Part shown: positions 59,118-64,000 of the stretch, piece by piece
Layout: each line of letters starts with the position of its first letter
Numbering within the stretch: the stretch's first letter is position 1
DNA from: Sulfurimonas hydrogeniphila
Lineage (GTDB): Bacteria; Campylobacterota; Campylobacteria; Campylobacterales; Sulfurimonadaceae
Assembly: GCF_009068765.1 (NCBI RefSeq)
Contig: NZ_CP035534.1
Location: forward strand, 806,001-870,000
Length of the DNA: 64,000 nt
Reading direction: 5' to 3'
The notes under the pieces: model-generated
Told to the model about the DNA's origin: nothing
What the model saw: the letters and a program-made list of their open reading frames with translations, nothing else
Databases searched by the model: none
Translations under genes and position numbers: made by a program

Positions 59118-59636
59118 TTATATATTTTCCTCAATGATTTGAAATGCTTTTTGTGTATCGTCTGCACTCATTTTTCCTGATTTGTAAAAGAGGACTTTGC
59201 CGTCTTTTGAAAAAATGACGATATTTGAAGCATCATCCGCTATCTTCCACTCTTTTACCAGAGTTTTGTCTTTGTCCTTTACATAGATCGTTTTTGGAAA
59301 TTCTTTTTGTTTGCCTTTGAGGATGGCTTCGATTGCGAAGTTTGGTTTCCATGTTGCCGCCATATTGACAATGGCAATACTGCCAAACGCTCCTTTTTCT
59401 CTGTAGTGTTTTTTCTTCAGTGCCTGAGAAAAATCTTCATTGACATCTTTTTCATCAGGATCAACATAAAACATGACAAATACTTTATTTTTAAGCATAT
59501 TTGAGTTCCATGCGCCTCCTGTTACCAGTCCTCCTTTTTCACCCTCTATTGTTACATTTTTTGGTGCTTCCCCGATTGTAAGTGTATACAAATTGAGGGT
59601 GGTTAAAAGTGCTGCCAGTGTTAGTTTTATTTTCAT
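59118..59636 (-). CDS. YtfJ family periplasmic protein
   Basis: 172 residues with a signal peptide (about residues 1-18), then a thioredoxin-like fold: MLKNKVFVMFYVDPDEKDVNEDF and DDASNIVIFSKDGKVLFYKSGKM, in part. No CxxC is present, as usual for YtfJ. Function unknown. Four-base overlap with the DUF3137 gene upstream. Confidence 0.8.
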   Translation of the reverse strand: MKIKLTLAALLTTLNLYTLTIGEAPKNVTIEGEKGGLVTGGAWNSNMLKNKVFVMFYVDPDEKDVNEDFSQALKKKHYREKGAFGSIAIVNMAATWKPNFAIEAILKGKQKEFPKTIYVKDKDKTLVKEWKIADDASNIVIFSKDGKVLFYKSGKMSADDTQKAFQIIEENI

Positions 59637-60594
59637 CGTTTACTCCATAGTTTTTGGTTGAGTTGTAACTCCCCGACAATTCCCAGTGCCAAATGCAGGG
59701 TTTGTATATATTGCATTGCTATTTTATACTTTAAAAGTGAATGAAATACAGACGGTTCAAAAAGATCTTTATTATACTCTATTGCCATATAAATATTGCC
59801 GTCTAAAAAAGAGACATAGAGAGGGTGTTTTGATTTTTTTTTCAAATGCAGAAGTTTGCTCATAAGTGTATGTGTCAAAATATAGCGTGCTTCAATTTGA
59901 TCGTTTGAATAGACAACAAACTCTTTTTCAAAGGCAATATTGTCCATTTTTACAAGTTCGCTGCGGCTCATATTGTTTGCCTGTAGCCAGTTGCCGATAA
60001 GCGTGCCAAATGTATTTTGGGCACTGTCGGGAAGAATGACGGTTTGGGATGCAAAATGTTTGTTAAATTCGCAAACAATAAAAAGACCTTGAAATATTGT
60101 GCTCCAGCTTGTTCTGCCTTTTGAATCTTTATGTTTTTTTGGGCATGAATATCTGAGAGTTCTATTTTTATTCCATCAATTTCTCCTCGAATATAGTCAT
60201 TGCCGCTGAATCTGTCAGGCCGTGCGGTAAAAATCTTTGAACGGGTGAAACTCTCTTGTGCAATATGCGCATTTGGCAGATAAGTGAGATTTTTATCGAT
60301 CTCTTGAATCAAGGGCTCAATGATGAGGCTCTTAAACTGTGCGGTATAATCTTTGATGAGGTATTTGTATATGCCTCCGCCCACAGCGAGGTACACAACT
60401 GCTGCAAAAATCCAGGCTTCAATGTTTTGGATGTTTTTTAAAAGTGCAAAGGCAAAAAGCAGGACAATAATGGTATAAACAATACCGATATTGATAATCT
60501 TTTTTTTAAGTTTTTCTCTTTTATTTTCGAGTTCCTGCAAAACAGGGAAGAGTGTTTTATAGTAAAAATCTGTTAACTCACTGATATTTTTCAT
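59633..60594 (-). pseudogene. DUF3137 membrane protein gene interrupted by a -1 frameshift
   Basis: Two open frames together make one DUF3137 protein. Frame one (59968-60594, 208 codons) has two membrane helices (about 32-52 and 58-78), then SGNDYIRGEIDGIKIELSDIHAQK. Frame two (59633-59971) has the DUF3137 end, FEKEFVVYSNDQIEARYILTHTLMSKLL in part. The switch is needed at seven A's (60134-60140): a -1 shift there restores HKDSKGRTSWSTIFQGLF and runs on into frame two. The run contains the classic slip site A-AAA-AAC, in the right phase. Likely an indel, possibly programmed. Coded after lemA, its common neighbour. Confidence 0.72.
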
Positions 60595-60597
60595 ATC

Positions 60598-61152
60598 TTA
60601 AGAAAACAGCTCTTTGACATTGACATTTTTTCTCTCGTCTTCACTGATGACAAAAACATCTTTTTTCTTGTAGCCCATCATATTTGCCATGATATTTGTA
60701 GGAATCTGCTCAAGTGCATTGTTGTAGTCTGTCACGGCTTGATTGTAAGCACGGCGGGCTGCCGAGATCTGTGCCTCTATTTCATTGAGCGAATGTTGCA
60801 GATGCAGAATGTTTTCATTTGCTTTGAGCTCAGGATAGTTCTCAACCGCAATCATAATTGAGCCAAGAGCAGCACTCATTTTTTTGTCCAAATCTATTTT
60901 CTCTTTGTTGCTCAGATTTGTTTTGTTTGCCTGGGCACGGAGTTTTGTTATATCTTCAAGGATTGATTTTTCATGCTGCATATACTTACTGACACCGGCA
61001 ACAAGATTTGGTATCAGATCATATCGTTTTTTCAAAAGCGTATCGACTGAGGCAAAAATATTTTCAACCTGATTTTTCTTTGCAACAAGCGAGTTGTACA
61101 TAAGAATGAGAACTATGGCAAGCACTATGAGAATTATAAGTGGTGTGGACAT
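60598..61152 (-). CDS. lemA: LemA family protein
   Basis: 184 residues: one N-terminal membrane helix (about 5-22), then the LemA core of long helices (YNSLVAKKNQVENIFASVDTLLKKRYDLIPNLV in part; NENILHLQHSLNEIEAQISAARRAYNQAV in part). Function unclear; often beside DUF3137 or TPM-domain genes, as here (three bases apart). Confidence 0.92.
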   Translation of the reverse strand: MSTPLIILIVLAIVLILMYNSLVAKKNQVENIFASVDTLLKKRYDLIPNLVAGVSKYMQHEKSILEDITKLRAQANKTNLSNKEKIDLDKKMSAALGSIMIAVENYPELKANENILHLQHSLNEIEAQISAARRAYNQAVTDYNNALEQIPTNIMANMMGYKKKDVFVISEDERKNVNVKELFS

Positions 61153-61197
61153 ACAAGCAACCTTTTTTAATATAAGTATATTTTATCTGTTTATGTT

Positions 61198-62385
61198 TTA
61201 ATCTGCACTTATGGCGTTGGCCGCCGCATAGGCACTTGCCCAGGCAAAAGCAAAGTTGTATCCGCCGCGTTTGCCGACGACATCGAGACACTCTCCTATA
61301 AAGTAGAGATTTTTCTGTTTTTTTGATTCAAATGTTTTGTTGTCTATTTCTAAAGTATTTATGCCCCCGCCGCTGACTTCTGCGTGCCGAAATCCATGCG
61401 TGTCTGTTACCTCAAATCGCCAGTTGAGCATCAGGTTTGCTATTTTTTTGGAAAGTTTTGTATCTATATTTTTGCTCTCAGGGTTGAGATGCAGGTCCTG
61501 CAAAATACCGTTTGCTATTTTTAAGGGAACTAAGCCGACCAATACATCCAAAAGAGTAAACGCAGGCATGTTTTTCTTTACATGTAAGAGATGGGCAGAG
61601 AGTTTTTGTGCTGTAAATTCAGGAAGCAGGTTGATGGAGATATCAACAGCCCCGTACTCCAAGAGTGCTTGTGAGGCATGTTGGGAGATATCCAAAATAG
61701 CAAAACCGGAAACACCGTAATTTGTAAAAAGCACATCGCCGTTACATGTAAGCTCTTTTTGCTGATTGACAAACAGCGTTACTTCGGCATTGATTTTGGC
61801 TCCGCTCATTTTGTGGGCTGTTTTAGAATTGAGGTGGAATTGTACCAAAGATGGGTAGGCTTCAATGACAGTGTGCCCAAAGGCTTTGGCAAACTCCTCG
61901 GCATCGGCATTACCGCCCAAATGAGAAGCAGCACGCGAACCGCTGGCAACGACAACACTGTCATAGCTGTTTGTCAGTTTTTTTATATCGGTAATTTTAT
62001 GCTCTGTATGAAAAACAACGCCAAGGCTCAGGGCATATTCTATAAAAATCTTGGCAACACTTTTGGCTTCATTGCTCAGCGGATAGGCTCTTCCGTCATC
62101 CGTTACATGTAAGAGCAGTCCGATTGATGCGGCAAATTTTTCAAACTCTTTAAATCCGAAGTTCCTGATGGCATACTCTACAAAATTCGGATTTTGAGAA
62201 AAAAAATCGTTTACATGTAAATTTTTGTTTGTAATATTACAGCGTCCGTTTCCAGAGACGAGAATTTTTTTTGCCGGTTTGGTATTTTGCTCATAGAGCG
62301 TTACATGTAAACCTGCTTTTGCACAAAAGACGGCACACAAAAGCCCGCTTGCACCGCCTCCGATGATTGCAACTGATTTTGCCAT
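61198..62385 (-). CDS. HI0933/YhiN family FAD-dependent oxidoreductase
   Basis: 395 residues. N-terminal dinucleotide fold VAIIGGGASGLLCA (residues 5-18), the family mark SGNGRCNITN (about 46-55) and the C-terminal GKRGGYNFAFAWASAYAAA that closes the FAD site. Reaction unknown. The ATG overlaps the mutS2 stop (TAATG). Five exact copies of TTACATGTAA fall inside this gene (61578, 61742, 62103, 62211, 62301). Confidence 0.88.
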   Translation of the reverse strand: MAKSVAIIGGGASGLLCAVFCAKAGLHVTLYEQNTKPAKKILVSGNGRCNITNKNLHVNDFFSQNPNFVEYAIRNFGFKEFEKFAASIGLLLHVTDDGRAYPLSNEAKSVAKIFIEYALSLGVVFHTEHKITDIKKLTNSYDSVVVASGSRAASHLGGNADAEEFAKAFGHTVIEAYPSLVQFHLNSKTAHKMSGAKINAEVTLFVNQQKELTCNGDVLFTNYGVSGFAILDISQHASQALLEYGAVDISINLLPEFTAQKLSAHLLHVKKNMPAFTLLDVLVGLVPLKIANGILQDLHLNPESKNIDTKLSKKIANLMLNWRFEVTDTHGFRHAEVSGGGINTLEIDNKTFESKKQKNLYFIGECLDVVGKRGGYNFAFAWASAYAAANAISAD

Positions 62386-64000
62386 TACAGATGTACTACC
62401 TTTGCTCCAAATCCGCCCATATGCTGTGGGGCATCCTCAAATTTTTTCACTCGCGGGTGACGTTTTAAAAACTCTTTGACCGCATAAGAGAGTTTTCCTG
62501 TGCCTATGCCGTGATAGACTATGACTTCATCCCAACCGTTGATAAGGGCGTCGCTTAAAAATTTGTCTAAGACTTCACAGGCCTCTTCGGCTCTTAAACC
62601 GTGCAAGTCACATTTGAGTCCCGCTTTTTTCTCTACATGTAAGCTCAGATTTGTCGCCGGTTTCGGTTGAATGATTTGTGTAGGTTTGAGATGTTTTGTT
62701 TTGACGCGAACCCGCATACCGTCCACTTCTATGGTCGCCTCGTTTTTGCCTTTCATGGAAACTATCGTTCCTTTTTGGGAATGGTATTTGACCTTGTCTC
62801 CGACTTTAAACTCTATATTTCTTTTGTCCTCTTTTTGTGTCTGTTTTGGCAGTTTTTTGTTTGCTTTGTTCATCGCACGGTGAATCTCTTTGACATCGCC
62901 TGCTTTTGCCGCATTTTTGGCTTCGTTTATGGCAACATCATAAGAGTGTTTGAGTGCTGCTTTTTCTTTTTCAAGTTCACGCAAAAGCTGTTCTTTTTGT
63001 TCTTTGAGGGCATGCTCTTTTTTATGAATTTCATCCAGCTTTTCATCGACTTTTTGATGTTTTTGCCTGAGTTCGCGTTCAAGTTGTGAACCGCGCTCGA
63101 TCAAGAGTGAAAGTTTTTCCGAGTTGTCGCCATAGACTTTTTTTGCCTCATTGACAATGGTATTTGAGATGCCGTAACGGCTTGCTGTCTCAAATGCGTA
63201 ACTTTTCCCGATGATGCCCTGCATAAATTCATAAGTGGGTTTTCTCTGCTCTTCATCATAAATGGCAGCCATCAGTTCCACATCATCACGGTCTGCCATG
63301 AGGGCGGCAAGGCGTTTGTGGTGGGTGGTCACAACCACTTTTTGTCCGCGTTTGATTAAATCATCGAGGATGACCTTAAAAAGCGCCGCCGCTTCATCGG
63401 AGTCTGTTCCGAGTTCTATCTCATCGACTCCGATGAGTGCTGATTTGTACTCAAATATACGGGAAAACTGCTGCATTCTCCCGGCAAAAGTCGAGATGTC
63501 GTTTTTGACATTTTGCGGATCATCTATAATGGCCTGTATCGCTTTAAAATTGCCTATATGTGACTTTGTCTCATTAAGTTTCATAGGAATAATATACTTT
63601 GCCATAAATGCAGCTGCCAATATGGACTTCAAAAGCATGGTTTTTCCGCCGGCATTGACACCCGTAATCATCAAAATATTTTTGGAAAAGTCAACATTGA
63701 TAGGTTTTGCATTATGCAAAGCAGGATGAATAAAACTGTTGAGCACTATTTTTGTATCTTTTTTGCTTTTGATGAGCTGCAGGTTTTTGCTTTTTGCAAA
63801 GAGTACCCGTGCCTGATAGTTGTCAAACTTTGTAAACTCTTTGTCTATAAAGTTGATAAAAGGCTGCAGTTCATAGAGTTTTTTTGAAAACTCTTTGGCA
63901 TATTCGTAAAATATTGCTTCACGTTCTTGCTCTATAAAACGAATCTGCTCTTTTGATTTAAGTACGCTGTCGGGTGCAACATAAAAAAATCCACCGGTAC
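62385..64000 (-). CDS. mutS2: MutS2 family protein, N-terminus beyond window
   Basis: Open from the right edge: the visible 538 codons start mid-protein (GGFFYVAPDS), with the MutS2 core LQLIKSKKDTKIVL before the ATPase. Walker A is GVNAGGKTML, Walker B region LIGVDEIELGTDSDEAAALF, then a coiled coil (ERELRQKHQKVDEKLDEIHKKE in part), a KOW-like section and a C-terminal Smr nuclease domain with CDLHGLRAEEA and VYHGIGTGKL. MutS2 acts on recombination intermediates and stalled ribosomes in different species. An internal GTG at 63746 is not the real start. Confidence 0.92.
   Translation of the reverse strand, partial: TGGFFYVAPDSVLKSKEQIRFIEQEREAIFYEYAKEFSKKLYELQPFINFIDKEFTKFDNYQARVLFAKSKNLQLIKSKKDTKIVLNSFIHPALHNAKPINVDFSKNILMITGVNAGGKTMLLKSILAAAFMAKYIIPMKLNETKSHIGNFKAIQAIIDDPQNVKNDISTFAGRMQQFSRIFEYKSALIGVDEIELGTDSDEAAALFKVILDDLIKRGQKVVVTTHHKRLAALMADRDDVELMAAIYDEEQRKPTYEFMQGIIGKSYAFETASRYGISNTIVNEAKKVYGDNSEKLSLLIERGSQLERELRQKHQKVDEKLDEIHKKEHALKEQKEQLLRELEKEKAALKHSYDVAINEAKNAAKAGDVKEIHRAMNKANKKLPKQTQKEDKRNIEFKVGDKVKYHSQKGTIVSMKGKNEATIEVDGMRVRVKTKHLKPTQIIQPKPATNLSLHVEKKAGLKCDLHGLRAEEACEVLDKFLSDALINGWDEVIVYHGIGTGKLSYAVKEFLKRHPRVKKFEDAPQHMGGFGAKVVHL

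Noticed and set aside
59968-60594. Two separate intact genes for the DUF3137 region
   Set aside because: The C-terminal residues of the first frame after the A-run do not look like DUF3137, while the -1 frame does and joins smoothly to the second frame.
63746-63748. Start codon for the last gene at 63746
   Set aside because: The frame stays open to the window edge with clear MutS2 sequence, so this GTG is internal.

Overview
The window looks like chromosome from a low-GC, Sulfurimonas-like member of the Campylobacterota (epsilonproteobacteria). I infer this from gene content, not from a search. The signs are a MutS7-type MutS with a C-terminal HNH domain, a UPF0323 lipoprotein, the fabZ-lpxA-clpX-mreB-mreC gene order, many TTG starts, NIT-domain c-di-GMP proteins and tightly packed overlapping genes. 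No prophage, integrase or CRISPR array is visible.

Layout. 1-4.6 kb: a cut MBL-fold hydrolase, a DUF455 protein, a small His/Cys-rich membrane protein with an outer-membrane barrel, and a NIT-PAS-HD-GYP protein. 4.8-7.7 kb: nadE, a DegT aminotransferase and lpxK. 7.6-9.5 kb: an APC permease and an HdeD-like protein. 9.6-17.2 kb: one long plus-strand run (argB, two unknown genes, a polyprenyl synthase, hemA, proS, fxsA, a Dsb-like protein, hemC) that mixes arginine, isoprenoid and heme synthesis. 17.2-23.1 kb, minus strand: carB, a short Sua5-like gene, a membrane protein, a UPF0323 lipoprotein and a glutathionylspermidine-synthase-like protein. 23.2-29.4 kb, minus strand: queH, fabZ, lpxA, clpX, mreB, mreC and a MipA-like protein, linking envelope synthesis with cell shape.

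30.1-40.2 kb is an acetate-use module: histidine kinase, response regulator, a 270-bp nested-palindrome element, porin, DUF485 protein, ActP, a cNMP/CBS/DUF294 regulator, a DEDDh exonuclease and Acs. pyrF and tRNA-Ser(GCU) follow. At the 3' end of the tRNA lie two tandem cassettes (41.1-42.87 kb). Each carries a toxin-antitoxin-type pair and each ends in a copy of the tRNA 3' end plus the same downstream sequence. I consider this the strongest candidate for an undescribed mobile system. MutS7 follows, then yqeY, flgH, a transglutaminase-like protein, NIT-PAS-GGDEF, a SulP transporter, valS, a second GGDEF protein and a UvrD-type helicase. The end of the window (58.1-64 kb) holds REPIN-like tandem repeats, EI24, YtfJ, a frameshifted DUF3137 gene, LemA, an HI0933-family flavoprotein and a MutS2 that runs off the window.

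Signals that cut across genes: (i) the 10-bp palindrome TTACATGTAA occurs exactly 14 times, always inside genes, where base composition predicts well under one; (ii) a REPIN-like hairpin family occurs at three loci; (iii) two genes (queH and the HD-GYP gene) appear to start at near-cognate codons behind good ribosome binding sites.
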